Below, piece after piece: positions 30,570 through 40,762 of a stretch of 64,000 nt of DNA. This DNA is from Kaistia adipata DSM 17808 (GTDB taxonomy: Bacteria; Pseudomonadota; Alphaproteobacteria; Rhizobiales; Kaistiaceae). A program made the position numbers and the translations under genes. The notes beneath the pieces were generated by a model. That model was not told the DNA's origin. It saw nothing but the letters and a program-made list of their open reading frames with translations, and ran no database searches. Location: positions 496,001-560,000 of the forward strand of contig NZ_AUHO01000006.1 in the NCBI RefSeq assembly GCF_000423225.1, written 5' to 3'. The stretch's first letter is position 1; each line of letters opens with the position of its first letter.

Positions 30570-30632
30570 ATGGCATCATTGCACGTCGAAATCGCCCCGG
30601 CCGCACCGTTCCCGGGCTTTCCCCGAGCGTAG
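30570..30632 (+). CDS. Possible 20-aa leader peptide
   Basis: An ATG follows GGGGAG (30559-30564) with ideal spacing and opens a 20-codon frame (MASLHVEIAPAAPFPGFPRA) closed by TAG. It lies just downstream of a good promoter and upstream of the exporter gene. Five prolines in the C-terminal half could slow ribosomes. No homologue is known to me; a chance frame is possible. Confidence 0.3.
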   Translation: MASLHVEIAPAAPFPGFPRA

Positions 30633-30807
30633 TTCGGACGTTTAGCGGGCAGCCTCGCTCCGGTTCACAACCGCGGCCCTCCAGCACCCGCAGACCCGAT
30701 ACTTCAAATCTTCATCCGTGAGCGCTCGCGCCATCCGTGCGTCGCTCGCAGCCTTCATCTCTTTTTCAGGACCGGATCCGCGTTCGACACGCGTCCGGAC
30801 AGCCATC

Positions 30808-32628
<1,821 letters not shown>

Positions 32629-32641
32629 GGCCGAAAGCATG

Positions 32642-32667
32642 GGCGGGCCGATAAGAAACGGCCCGCC
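32642..32667. terminator. Hairpin between convergent genes
   Basis: GGCGGGCCG (32642-32650) pairs with CGGCCCGCC (32659-32667) around an A-rich 8-base loop. It separates the exporter gene from the convergent YbaN-type gene. There is no T-run, so terminator function is inferred from position. Confidence 0.45.
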
Positions 32668-32678
32668 TGCCATCCCGG

Positions 32679-33116
32679 CTATTCCGGAGCGGCCGGCTCC
32701 GTCTCCGGCCCCTCGGGCCGCGTCACGATCCAGAGCGCGCAGGCGAGCATCGCGAGCGCGACGACCACGGCGAGCAGCACCGACGGCGCCGCCGAGACCC
32801 AGAACAGGACATAGCCGAGCAGAATGCCGATGCAGGCCATCCACTTGGCCCGGCGCGGGATGGCGCCATGCGCCCGCCAGGCGCGTAACACGCCGCCGAA
32901 TTTCGGATGATCGAGCATCCAGGCCTCGAGCCCGGGCGACGAGCGACCGAAACTCCACGCTGCCAGGATCAGGAAGATCGTCGTCGGCATGACCGGCAAG
33001 AAGGCGCCGATGAAGCCGAGCGCGAGAAAGATGAAGCCGAGCACGATGTAGCCGGCGCGCCGCCCAACATGGAGAGCGGAGCGGTAGCGGGCTCCGTCAC
33101 GTTGTTGCGGCATCAT
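32679..33116 (-). CDS. YbaN family (DUF454) inner-membrane protein
   Basis: The 145-residue protein has the DUF454 pattern: a first membrane helix (YIVLGFIFLALGFIGAFLP), the conserved MPTTIFLILAAWSFGRSSPG, a short amphipathic HPKFGGVLRAW segment, and two more helices near the C-terminus. E. coli YbaN has no settled function. The ATG at 33116 follows CGGAGG with 7-base spacing; longer in-frame versions add a Pro-rich stretch without support. Confidence 0.88.
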   Translation of the reverse strand: MMPQQRDGARYRSALHVGRRAGYIVLGFIFLALGFIGAFLPVMPTTIFLILAAWSFGRSSPGLEAWMLDHPKFGGVLRAWRAHGAIPRRAKWMACIGILLGYVLFWVSAAPSVLLAVVVALAMLACALWIVTRPEGPETEPAAPE

Positions 33117-33273
33117 CGACGAGCCTCCGGCGATCGACCCCGCCGGTATCGGGCCGGCCAACTCCCGCGCGGCCGATGACGGCGGCGCGCCTCCGCGGGT
33201 CAGCGCAGGAGGCCTGTCCAGATAGAATGCCCGGAGAGGATCCACAAGCGACTCCGGGACGCGCCGACACGCG

Positions 33274-34170
33274 CTAGCCAGGCGTCGTCCCCGCGCGTGG
33301 GCGGCTGACGAACTCCGCCGCGGACCGGTTGGCCCGCTCGAGCGCCTCGCGCAAGGTCGCGCCGCGCGCGAGGCTGGCCGCCAGCATGCCGATGAAGGCG
33401 TCGCCCGCGCCGTGGGTGCTGACGAGCTTCACGGGGATCGCTTCGATCCGGCTGAGTTCGCCGGAGGCGGTCGCACAGGCGACGCCGGCACCACCCGCCG
33501 TGACGATGGCTGCAGGATAGGTCTGCGCCAGGATGCGCGCGGCCGCGAGCGCCCCGTCCAGCCCCTCCACGACGGGAACCCCGGCCAGAAGCTCCGCCTC
33601 GATCGCGTTGACGACGAGGACGTCGACCTTCGCCGCCAGTTCGGGCGACGGAATGCGGGCCGGCGCGGCGTTCAGGATCACCCGGCCGCCGGCAGCGCGC
33701 ATGGCGGAAGCGGCGGCTGCGTTGGCGGCGTCGGGCACCTCGTTCTGCAGCACCAGCACGCGCGACACGGCGAAGAGATCCGCGGCGGCGGCGATGTCGT
33801 CGGCGTCGAGCGTCAGATTGGCGCCGGAGACGATCACCGCGCCATAATCGCCATCGCCGTCGAACAGCGCGACGCTCATGCCCGTGCCGCGTCCAGGGGC
33901 GACGCGGACATGGCGGCGGTCGACGGCATTCGCGTCGAGATTGGCGAGCAGGGTCCGGCCGAAATCGTCATCCGCGACGGCACCGATCATCGCGCTCAGG
34001 ACGCCGGCCTCCGCGACCGCGACGGCCTGATTGCCGCCCTTGCCGCCGCATTTCGGCCACCAGGCCTTGCCCGTAACCGTCTCGCCCTTGCGCGGGCGCG
34101 CCGCGTCCTCGACGACGATGTCGTAGTGCAGGCTGCCGAAGACGATGACGGTGGGCGAGGCTTCGCTCAT
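33274..34170 (-). CDS. rbsK: Ribokinase (PfkB-family carbohydrate kinase)
   Basis: This 298-residue sugar kinase has the PfkB signatures: N-terminal GGKGGNQAVAVAEAG and C-terminal STHGAGDAFIGMLAASLARG with the catalytic Asp in GAGD. Text and length fit ribokinase, which phosphorylates ribose at O-5, but the paired genes leave another pentose or deoxysugar open. It overlaps the regulator gene by 4 bases (ATGA) and is the last gene of a three-gene operon. Confidence 0.85.
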   Translation of the reverse strand: MSEASPTVIVFGSLHYDIVVEDAARPRKGETVTGKAWWPKCGGKGGNQAVAVAEAGVLSAMIGAVADDDFGRTLLANLDANAVDRRHVRVAPGRGTGMSVALFDGDGDYGAVIVSGANLTLDADDIAAAADLFAVSRVLVLQNEVPDAANAAAASAMRAAGGRVILNAAPARIPSPELAAKVDVLVVNAIEAELLAGVPVVEGLDGALAAARILAQTYPAAIVTAGGAGVACATASGELSRIEAIPVKLVSTHGAGDAFIGMLAASLARGATLREALERANRSAAEFVSRPRAGTTPG

Positions 34171-35042
34171 GGGGATCTGTCCTTCCGCTTCGCCGCGACG
34201 GCGTGCATCGTCTTTTCGAGGTTCCGTTCGGCGCGGGCATAGTCGCGCTGCGCCACCGCGACGAAGATGGCATCGAGGATGTTGAGCTGGGCGATGCGCG
34301 CCGCCGCGTTCTCGCCCATCAGGGGCGATCCCTGCGCCGTCGAGCAGAGGACGATCTCGGCCTGCCGCGCCAGCGGCGATCGGCCGTAATTGGTGATCGC
34401 CAGCGTCCGGGCGCCGTTGCGGCCCGCACGCTCGATCGCCTCGACCACCGCCGTCGTGTTGCCGGAATGCGAGAAGCCGATCGCGACGTCTCCCGGCCCG
34501 AGAAGCGACGCCGACATCAGCATCATGTGCGCATCGTCGAACACGCTGGCGCGCACGCCGATGCGCAGGAACTTGTGGCCGACGTCGCGCGCGATCTGGG
34601 CCGAACCGCCGACGCCGTAGAGGTCCCTCTGGCGCGCGCCGTGGATGGCGTCGACCGCCCGGTCGAAGGCGGCGAGATCGAGGATCGCCAGCGTCTCCTC
34701 CAAGGCGTGGATCGACGTGCGAAACACCTTCTGGACGATGTCGCGAGAGGTGTCGTCGGGCGAGAGATCCTGATGCATGCCGGCGGCCGGCAGGCGGTTA
34801 TATTCGGCAAGCGCCGCGCGAAAGCCGCGATAGCCGTCGAAGCCGAGCTTCTTGGTGATCTTGACGACCATGGCCTCGGAGACGTCCGTCGCCTCGGCGA
34901 TCGTCTTCAGCGGCGTCGATGCATCGAAATCATGCATGCCGAGGATGGCCTCGACGACATGGGCCTCGCGCGGGGTCAGCAGCGGCATCATCATGCGGAT
35001 GCGCGGGCCGACCGAGCGCGGATCGGAATCGTCCGGATGCAT
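34167..35042 (-). CDS. MurR/RpiR-family transcriptional regulator with SIS domain
   Basis: The 291-residue protein has an N-terminal RpiR helix-turn-helix (about 15-90; TPLKTIAEATDVSEAMVVKI) and a C-terminal SIS phosphosugar-binding domain (about 120-260; YGVGGSAQIARDVGHKF, GFSHSGNTTAVVEAI). Members sense a phosphosugar and usually control the operon they sit in, here probably the isomerase-like and kinase genes on both sides. Confidence 0.92.
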   Translation of the reverse strand: MHPDDSDPRSVGPRIRMMMPLLTPREAHVVEAILGMHDFDASTPLKTIAEATDVSEAMVVKITKKLGFDGYRGFRAALAEYNRLPAAGMHQDLSPDDTSRDIVQKVFRTSIHALEETLAILDLAAFDRAVDAIHGARQRDLYGVGGSAQIARDVGHKFLRIGVRASVFDDAHMMLMSASLLGPGDVAIGFSHSGNTTAVVEAIERAGRNGARTLAITNYGRSPLARQAEIVLCSTAQGSPLMGENAAARIAQLNILDAIFVAVAQRDYARAERNLEKTMHAVAAKRKDRSP

Positions 35043-35057
35043 GGCGGTCGCCCCCCC

Positions 35058-36065
35058 TCAAGCGCCCGGTGCGAGCATGGCTTCCTGCAGGATCGCCTGC
35101 GCCGCGACTGCGTCCTGGCGCTCAATCGCGCCGCCGAGGCGGTTGTCGCGATCGAGCCGGTCGACGACGTCGAGCATGCGCTTCACGGTGCGGATGTTGA
35201 CCTCGCATTCCTGCACGGGGTCGAGGCCGGTCATGTCCGGGAAGGTGTCGAAATAGATGGCGCCGTCATAGCCGTCGCGCCGGATCTGGCGCAGCAGCTC
35301 GATTGTCTGCACCGAATGCACCGCGCCGACCATCAATCCGTCGTCGCGCTTGGCATAGCCGTCGTTCAAATGCACCCCGAGCAGGCGGCTGTGGCGGGCG
35401 ATCAGCGCCGCCGCGAAGGCCGGCTGCTCGTCGGCGTAGAGCACATGGGCGAAATCCAGCGTGACGCCGAGATTGGGCGCGCCAGCCTCCTTGATGGCGA
35501 GCAGCGTCGTGGCGCAATCCGGCATCAGGCTGAACGCGCGGGGCTCGTTGGGCTTGTATTCGATGCTGATCAAACAATCGGGGTCATGCGCGCAAACTTC
35601 ACGGATCCCGGAAACTTCATGATCCCAGAGGCGGTCATAGTCCGCCTGGAATGCGTAATCGAAACCGTCCTGGCCGAGCCAGATGGTCATCAGATTCGAG
35701 CCGGCGGCGCGGGCGGCGTCGATGCCGCGCTTGGTCAGATCGATCGCCTCGCGGCGCACGGCTTCGTCCGGATGGGTAAAGGCCCCCAGCTTGAATGCCG
35801 GATTGGTGTAGTAGCGCATGGCGAAGCCATTGATCGAAAGCCCAAGGTCGCCGAGCTTCCGCGCCAGTTCGCGCGGATCCTCGCCGACGTGATCGGGATA
35901 GTTGAGATCGAGGTCGGTCAGGCCATCCACCCGCGCAGCGCGCGCCGCCATCTGCAGCACGCTCGGCTTGCCCTTCTGCCCCGGCCATTCGGCCTCGGCG
36001 CGCGAGGCAAACGAGTTCAGGCGAGTGGCGAAGCGCAAATGGGACACGGCGGCGGCCTTCTTCAT
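35058..36065 (-). CDS. Sugar phosphate isomerase/epimerase-like TIM-barrel protein
   Basis: The 335-residue protein belongs to the xylose-isomerase-like TIM barrel superfamily (AP endonuclease family 2 fold). Likely metal ligands are the Glu in SIEYKPNEP, the Asp in GVTLDFAHVLYA, the His in GVHLNDGYAKRDDG and the late acidic YFDTFPDMTGLDP. These enzymes isomerise or epimerise free or phosphorylated sugars. With RpiR regulator and ribokinase following, it is probably the first step of a sugar pathway, but no transporter is present to name the sugar. The ATG at 36065 gives MKKAAAVSHLRFA. Confidence 0.8.
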   Translation of the reverse strand: MKKAAAVSHLRFATRLNSFASRAEAEWPGQKGKPSVLQMAARAARVDGLTDLDLNYPDHVGEDPRELARKLGDLGLSINGFAMRYYTNPAFKLGAFTHPDEAVRREAIDLTKRGIDAARAAGSNLMTIWLGQDGFDYAFQADYDRLWDHEVSGIREVCAHDPDCLISIEYKPNEPRAFSLMPDCATTLLAIKEAGAPNLGVTLDFAHVLYADEQPAFAAALIARHSRLLGVHLNDGYAKRDDGLMVGAVHSVQTIELLRQIRRDGYDGAIYFDTFPDMTGLDPVQECEVNIRTVKRMLDVVDRLDRDNRLGGAIERQDAVAAQAILQEAMLAPGA

Positions 36066-36093
36066 GAGATCGCCTAACTTCACACGATTATAA

Positions 36094-36109
36094 GAATTTG
36101 TAAAGTTTC
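36094..36109. promoter_or_regulatory. Possible RpiR operator in the sugar operon promoter
   Basis: GAATTTGTAAAGTTTC is an imperfect palindrome (GAA...TTC ends) in the only AT-rich patch before the isomerase-like gene; TATAAT on the minus strand lies just downstream. RpiR-type regulators often bind such GAA/TTC dyads, so autoregulation is plausible. Confidence 0.35.
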
Positions 36110-36241
36110 GGAGCCACACGCGCGGATCTCGCGCTCGATCGAGCGCGATCCGCGACCGGGCGGTCGACACGGAACGGTCAGTTGCTATCATCCTTTCCAT
36201 GGTGACCGATCATCCTGCCACATCCAGCAGAGAGGCCTCCC

Positions 36242-37129
36242 ATGACCCGCCTGACCGCCAAGGACTTCCCGCAGGAGCTGCTCGAGCTCTACGACTATTA
36301 CGCGCATGGCAAGATCACGAAACGTGAGTTCCTCGACCGCGCCGCGAAATTCGCCATCGGCGGCGTCACCGCCGCCGCGATCCTGTCGAGCATGAGCCCC
36401 GATTATGCGCTGGCCAACCAGGTCGCGACCGACGATCACGACATCGTCGCCGAATACATCACCTACCCTTCGCCCGACGGACACGGCGAAGTACGCGCCT
36501 ATTATGTCCGTCCCGCCAAGGCAGAGGGCAAGCTGCCGGCCGTCGTCGTCGTGCACGAGAACCGTGGGCTCAACCCCTATATCGAGGATGTCGCGCGCCG
36601 GGTCGCCAAGGCCGGCTTCATCGCGCTGGCCCCGGACGGCCTCACCTCGAAGGGCGGCTATCCGGGCAATGACGACAAGGGCCGCGAACTGCAGCAGCAG
36701 GTCGATCCCGAGAAGCTGATGAACGACTTCTTCGCCGCGGTCGAATTCCTGATGAAGAGCGACGCCACCACCGGCAGGGTCGGCATTGTCGGCTTCTGCT
36801 ATGGCGGCGGCGTCGCCAACGCGGCCGCCGTCGCCTTTCCGGATCTCGGCGCCGCGGTGTCGTTCTACGGCCGCCAGGCCAGGATCGAGGACGTGCCGAA
36901 GATCCAGGCGCCGATCCTGCTCCACTATGGCGAGCTCGACACCCGCATCAACGAGGGCTGGCCGGCCTTTGAGGCGGCGTTGAAGGCGAACGGCAAGATC
37001 TACGAGGCCTATATCTATCCGGGCGCCAATCACGGCTTCCACAACGACACGACGCCCCGATACGACAAGGCTGCGGCCGAACTCGCGTGGCGACGCACGA
37101 TCGACTGGTTCAACAAATATCTCGCCTGA
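36242..37129 (+). CDS. Dienelactone hydrolase family protein
   Basis: The 295-residue alpha/beta hydrolase has the DLH triad: nucleophile Cys in GFCYGGG, Asp in GELDTRINEG and His in GANHGFHND, with the Glu of VVHENRGLNPY that is typical of this family. Residues about 28-58 (KREFLDRAAKFAIGG and the hydrophobic run after it) look like an export or anchor segment without a twin-arginine motif. The substrate is unknown; the DLH name covers many carboxylester hydrolases. AGAGAGG precedes the ATG. It is convergent with the arylsulfatase gene. Confidence 0.88.
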   Translation: MTRLTAKDFPQELLELYDYYAHGKITKREFLDRAAKFAIGGVTAAAILSSMSPDYALANQVATDDHDIVAEYITYPSPDGHGEVRAYYVRPAKAEGKLPAVVVVHENRGLNPYIEDVARRVAKAGFIALAPDGLTSKGGYPGNDDKGRELQQQVDPEKLMNDFFAAVEFLMKSDATTGRVGIVGFCYGGGVANAAAVAFPDLGAAVSFYGRQARIEDVPKIQAPILLHYGELDTRINEGWPAFEAALKANGKIYEAYIYPGANHGFHNDTTPRYDKAAAELAWRRTIDWFNKYLA

Positions 37130-37182
37130 CGCGCACGTCGCCATCCGAGCCGGACGCGGCGCGCAAGCTCGCTTGTCGGGCC

Positions 37183-39636
37183 CTATTGCTGCGTCCGCGC
37201 CAACTGGGTCCTGGCCCGCGCCTGGTCGGCAGCCCCGAGCTGGGTGGGGCCGAGCTTGAAGGTGATGCTGTCCAGCTTGCCGGTGAAGGCGAATGGCAGC
37301 TGGTAGTCGCTGTCGTCGACGCCACTGCGCGTGTCGACGCCGACGTCGAAGGTCTCGTCGATCGTCATCAGGAAGGGCGTCGAGTGCGGGATCACCTGCC
37401 GGGCGACCTCCTTGTCATCGACCTTCAGCACGCCCGTGCCACCCTTGCCGGGCCCGGGACCGTTATAGGTGAAGTCGAAGACGACCGTGTGCTTGCCGGG
37501 CGCGAGGGCGTCTTCACCGGCCCAGCGGAAGCGCTCGAGCGCCAGCAGATTGTAGAGGAAGACCGGCTTGCCCTTCACCAGATAGAGGCCATAGCCGCCG
37601 AAGCGTCCTCCCATCGTCGCCAGCATGCCCTCGGCGCCGCCCTGCGGTATTTCGACCTCGGCCGAGATGGTGTAGGACTTGGCCAGCAGATCCGGCGCGG
37701 CGCTGGCCGGTGTGCCGGCAACCCGACCGGAATAGCTGAAGCTGTTCCGGCCGGCAGTGGCACTCGGGCGCGGAGCCACCGCGCGCTGGATAATCGAGTT
37801 GTCGAGCGGGAAGACGTTGTACTTGGCCGCCTCGACCAGGAACAGTTCCTTCATCTGCCGCAGCTTCTCGGGGTTCTTCGCGGCGACGTCGTTGTTCTGC
37901 GAAAAATCATCGGCGAGGTTGTAGAGTTCCCATTGATAGCCGTCGATCACATCCGGCATCTGGGCGAGCCCGACCAGCCAGGGCGGCTGGGGCGGCGTCG
38001 TCGAGGCGATCCAGCCGTCGTGATAGATCGCCCGGTTGCCGAACATCTCGAAATACTGGGTGGTGCGGGCCGAAGGCGCGTCCTTGCTGGCCTTGCCCCA
38101 GGTGTAGCTCATGCTGACGCCCTCGATCGGGCGCTGGGCGATGCCGTTGACGGCGACCGGCGCCGGGATCCCGGTCGCCTCCAGGATCGTCGGCACGATG
38201 TCGATCATGTGATGGAACTGGCTGCGGACGCCGCCGGCGTCGCGGATGCGGGCGGGCCAGGCCATCGCCATGCCCTGCCGCGTCCCGCCGAAATGCGAGG
38301 CGACCTGCTTGGTCCACTTGAACGGCGTATCGAAGGCCCAGGACCAGGCGACCGACATGTGCGGCGACGTCTGGTCGGAACCCCACGCGTCATAGAACTT
38401 CAGCTGTTCCTTGACCGGAACCTCGATGCCCTGCAGGGCGGCGAGGTCGAACGGGGTGCCGAGCGTCGTCCCCTCGGCACTCGTGCCGTTGTCGCCCTCG
38501 ATATAGATGATCAGCGTGTTGTCGAGCTTGCCCTGATCCTCGACCTCCTGGATCACCCGACCGATCTCGTGGTCCGTATACGCGACATAGCCGGCATAGA
38601 CCTCCGCCTGCCGAGCGAACATCTTCTTCTCGTCGGCGGACAGCGTCTCCCATTTCGGCAGGTCGTCCGGCCACGGCGTCAGGGCGGTGTTCGCCGGAAT
38701 GACGCCGAGCCGCTTCTGGTTGGCGAAGATCTCGTCGCGCATGGCGTTCCAGCCGCCGTCGAACTTGCCCTTGAACTTCGCAATCCATTCCGGCGTCGGC
38801 TGATGTGGCGCATGCGTGCCGCCGGGAACGAAATACAGGAAGAACGGCTTGTCCGGCGCCGCGGCGTTGGTCTGCCGGAGATAGTCGATCGCGTTGTCGG
38901 CGAGATCCGTCGTCAGATTATAGCCAGGCTTGCCGATCCAGGGGAAAACCTGGGTCGTGTTCTGGAACAGATAGGGCGTCCACTGGTTGGTCTCGCCGCC
39001 CATGAAGCCATAGAAATACTCGAAACCCATGCCGACTGGCCATTGGTCGAAGGGCCCGGACAGGCTGTACTGGAAGCTCGGTGTGTTGTGCTCCTTGCCG
39101 AACCACGAGGTCTTGTAGCCGTTCTCCTTCAGGATCTCCCCGATCGTCGCGTTTTCCGGCCCGATGACGGAATCATAGCCGGGAAAGCCGGTCGACTGCT
39201 CGGTGACGACGCCGAAGCCGACCGAATGGTGGTTGCGGCCGGTGATCAGGGCGGCGCGGGTCGGCGAACAGAGCGCGGTCGAATGGAACTGCGTGTAGCG
39301 GAGCCCCGCCTGGGCGACCCGGTCGAGCGCGGGTGTCGGGATGACACCGCCAAAGGTGCCGGAGACGCCGTAACCGGCATCATCCGTCATGATCAGCAGG
39401 ATGTTGGGCGCGCCCGCCGGCGGGACGATCGTCGGAGGCCAGAACGGTTTCGAACTCGCGGCGTCGAGATTGATGACGCCGCCGAAGGGCAGAGGCGGCG
39501 CCGGGATGTAACGCCCGTCGATCGTTTGCGTCGCAGTCGGCGATCCCGGCGTGCCGGTAATCGTCTGCGCATTGGCGCCCGTGATACAGAGCCCGGAGGA
39601 CAACATCAAAAGGGAAAGGTATCGCGCCGATATCAT
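37183..39636 (-). CDS. Exported arylsulfatase (type I sulfatase)
   Basis: The 817-residue protein has a signal peptide (about residues 1-24, ending ANAQ), metal-binding ILLIMTDDAGYG, and the sulfatase signature CSPTRAALITGR, in which the Cys is converted to formylglycine by a maturase. GKEHNTPSFQYS adds catalytic-site residues. The last 200 residues are beta-rich. It should release sulfate from sulfate esters in the periplasm. No maturation enzyme (FGE) is in the window. The ATG at 39636 is better spaced from TTGGAGA than the GTG at 39639. Confidence 0.92.
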   Translation of the reverse strand: MISARYLSLLMLSSGLCITGANAQTITGTPGSPTATQTIDGRYIPAPPLPFGGVINLDAASSKPFWPPTIVPPAGAPNILLIMTDDAGYGVSGTFGGVIPTPALDRVAQAGLRYTQFHSTALCSPTRAALITGRNHHSVGFGVVTEQSTGFPGYDSVIGPENATIGEILKENGYKTSWFGKEHNTPSFQYSLSGPFDQWPVGMGFEYFYGFMGGETNQWTPYLFQNTTQVFPWIGKPGYNLTTDLADNAIDYLRQTNAAAPDKPFFLYFVPGGTHAPHQPTPEWIAKFKGKFDGGWNAMRDEIFANQKRLGVIPANTALTPWPDDLPKWETLSADEKKMFARQAEVYAGYVAYTDHEIGRVIQEVEDQGKLDNTLIIYIEGDNGTSAEGTTLGTPFDLAALQGIEVPVKEQLKFYDAWGSDQTSPHMSVAWSWAFDTPFKWTKQVASHFGGTRQGMAMAWPARIRDAGGVRSQFHHMIDIVPTILEATGIPAPVAVNGIAQRPIEGVSMSYTWGKASKDAPSARTTQYFEMFGNRAIYHDGWIASTTPPQPPWLVGLAQMPDVIDGYQWELYNLADDFSQNNDVAAKNPEKLRQMKELFLVEAAKYNVFPLDNSIIQRAVAPRPSATAGRNSFSYSGRVAGTPASAAPDLLAKSYTISAEVEIPQGGAEGMLATMGGRFGGYGLYLVKGKPVFLYNLLALERFRWAGEDALAPGKHTVVFDFTYNGPGPGKGGTGVLKVDDKEVARQVIPHSTPFLMTIDETFDVGVDTRSGVDDSDYQLPFAFTGKLDSITFKLGPTQLGAADQARARTQLARTQQ

Positions 39637-39968
39637 CACAAATCTCCAAAAAGATCAGATGCTTCCGAAGCGGTATTTCTTTCACTGGGTCGACAGGTCA
39701 GCTCCCAGAAACCAAGGCGGGGAGTATACGGCCGCCGATATGCAAAGAGGGCAACATACAGACGCCAGGCAGAACGCTCAAATGCCGCCTCGACACGGAT
39801 TGACACGAATCCGTTACACGACAGAGCTTGCTCGGCCCGGCCCGTCTCCACATGGCAGCGCGTGGCAATCAAGGACCGTCACGGATGGCGGGGCGGTTCC
39901 GAAAGGGGCCCGGCAGACCTCGTCGTCCACGCAGGAACCGAGGCCTCGGAAGGAAGCCGGCGGTGGCC
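39637..39968. other. Gene-free region upstream of the arylsulfatase gene
   Basis: About 330 bases between the divergent-facing arylsulfatase start and the GntR gene end. The part next to the sulfatase is AT-richer and probably holds its promoter. I see no sulfur-type operator or RNA structure. Confidence 0.45.
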
Positions 39969-40652
39969 CTAGTCCCGCGAGACGTCGCGCGCCCGAAAGA
40001 AGGCCTGCATCGCCTCGCTCGCCCGGCCATGATGCCGCGCGAGCGTCGCGACGGCGCGTTCGACGTCGCCGATCCGGCAGGCCGCCAGCATCTCGCGATG
40101 CTCGTCCTGCCCCATGTCGCCGCCGACGGCGGCGAGATGGAAGCGCAGATAGCGATCGGCGGAGGCAAGATGCTGCTCCGTCAGCGCGATCAGCCGTGGC
40201 AGGCCCGCTTGCGCGTAGAGCGTCATGTGGAAGCGGCGGTTGAGCTCCCCCATACGGCCGGGATCCTGCTCATGGTCGATCTCGGCGATCAGGTCCTCGG
40301 CGATCTCGAAATCCTCAGCCGTGAGGTTGGGGATCGACAGACGCAGCGCCTGCGGCTCCAGCGCCGCGCGGATCGCGTAGTTGTCCATCGCGTCGAGCAG
40401 GGTGATCTGGACGACCACGGCGCCGCGATGCGGCTCGAAATCGACGAGCGCCTGCGCCTCGAGCTGACGCAAGGCCTCGCGGATCGGCATGCGGCTCACC
40501 TTGAAGCTTGTCGCCAGTTCTTCCTGCCGCAATGGCGTGCCTGGCGCGATGGCGCCGGAAAGGATCGCCTCGCGCAACGTCGCCTCGACGAACTCGGTCG
40601 CTGTCCGGTAGCGCGTCCCGGCCGACTGGATCACGTCCAAGAGTCCTGACAT
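39969..40652 (-). CDS. GntR-family transcriptional regulator (FCD subfamily)
   Basis: The 227-residue protein has a winged helix (about 20-80; ATSFKVSRMPIREALRQLEA) and a C-terminal FCD helical ligand domain (about 95-215), whose metal-binding His/Asp residues fit NRRFHMTLY and the later QDEH. FCD regulators usually sense small carboxylates. It is divergent from benE, and palindromes lie between the two genes. The ATG at 40652 follows GGAGG; upstream in-frame starts run through the operator region. Confidence 0.9.
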   Translation of the reverse strand: MSGLLDVIQSAGTRYRTATEFVEATLREAILSGAIAPGTPLRQEELATSFKVSRMPIREALRQLEAQALVDFEPHRGAVVVQITLLDAMDNYAIRAALEPQALRLSIPNLTAEDFEIAEDLIAEIDHEQDPGRMGELNRRFHMTLYAQAGLPRLIALTEQHLASADRYLRFHLAAVGGDMGQDEHREMLAACRIGDVERAVATLARHHGRASEAMQAFFRARDVSRD

Positions 40653-40710
40653 GGCCTTCCCTCCGCCGCCCAGATCGCGACAGGCCCGCCGCAATCCTGC
40701 CTTGCCTGTC

Positions 40711-40724
40711 GATTGGATCCAATC
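40711..40724. promoter_or_regulatory. Perfect palindromic operator between gntR and benE
   Basis: GATTGGATCCAATC is a perfect 14-bp palindrome with arms and centre similar to known FCD-GntR sites such as ATTGGATCCAAT. Its location between the divergent genes makes it the probable binding site of the adjacent regulator. Confidence 0.7.
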
Positions 40725-40740
40725 TAACAATCTCGAAAGC

Positions 40741-40750
40741 GATTGCAATC
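40741..40750. promoter_or_regulatory. Second palindrome with the same arms
   Basis: GATTGCAATC is a perfect 10-bp palindrome sharing the GATTG/CAATC arms of the site at 40711-40724, with centres 28 bp apart. It ends 12 bases before the benE ATG, so a protein bound here would block translation-start transcription. Confidence 0.5.
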
Positions 40751-40762
40751 AGGGCCAGTGCG

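Larger units (their letters stand above)
30426..30807. other. Leader region of the MsbA-like exporter gene, with promoter and a possible leader peptide
   Basis: About 380 bases between the thuAB terminator and the exporter start. It holds a good promoter (30505-30533) and a 20-codon open frame with its own ribosome site (30570-30632). The rest, about 30640-30800, shows nothing recognisable. Confidence 0.5.
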
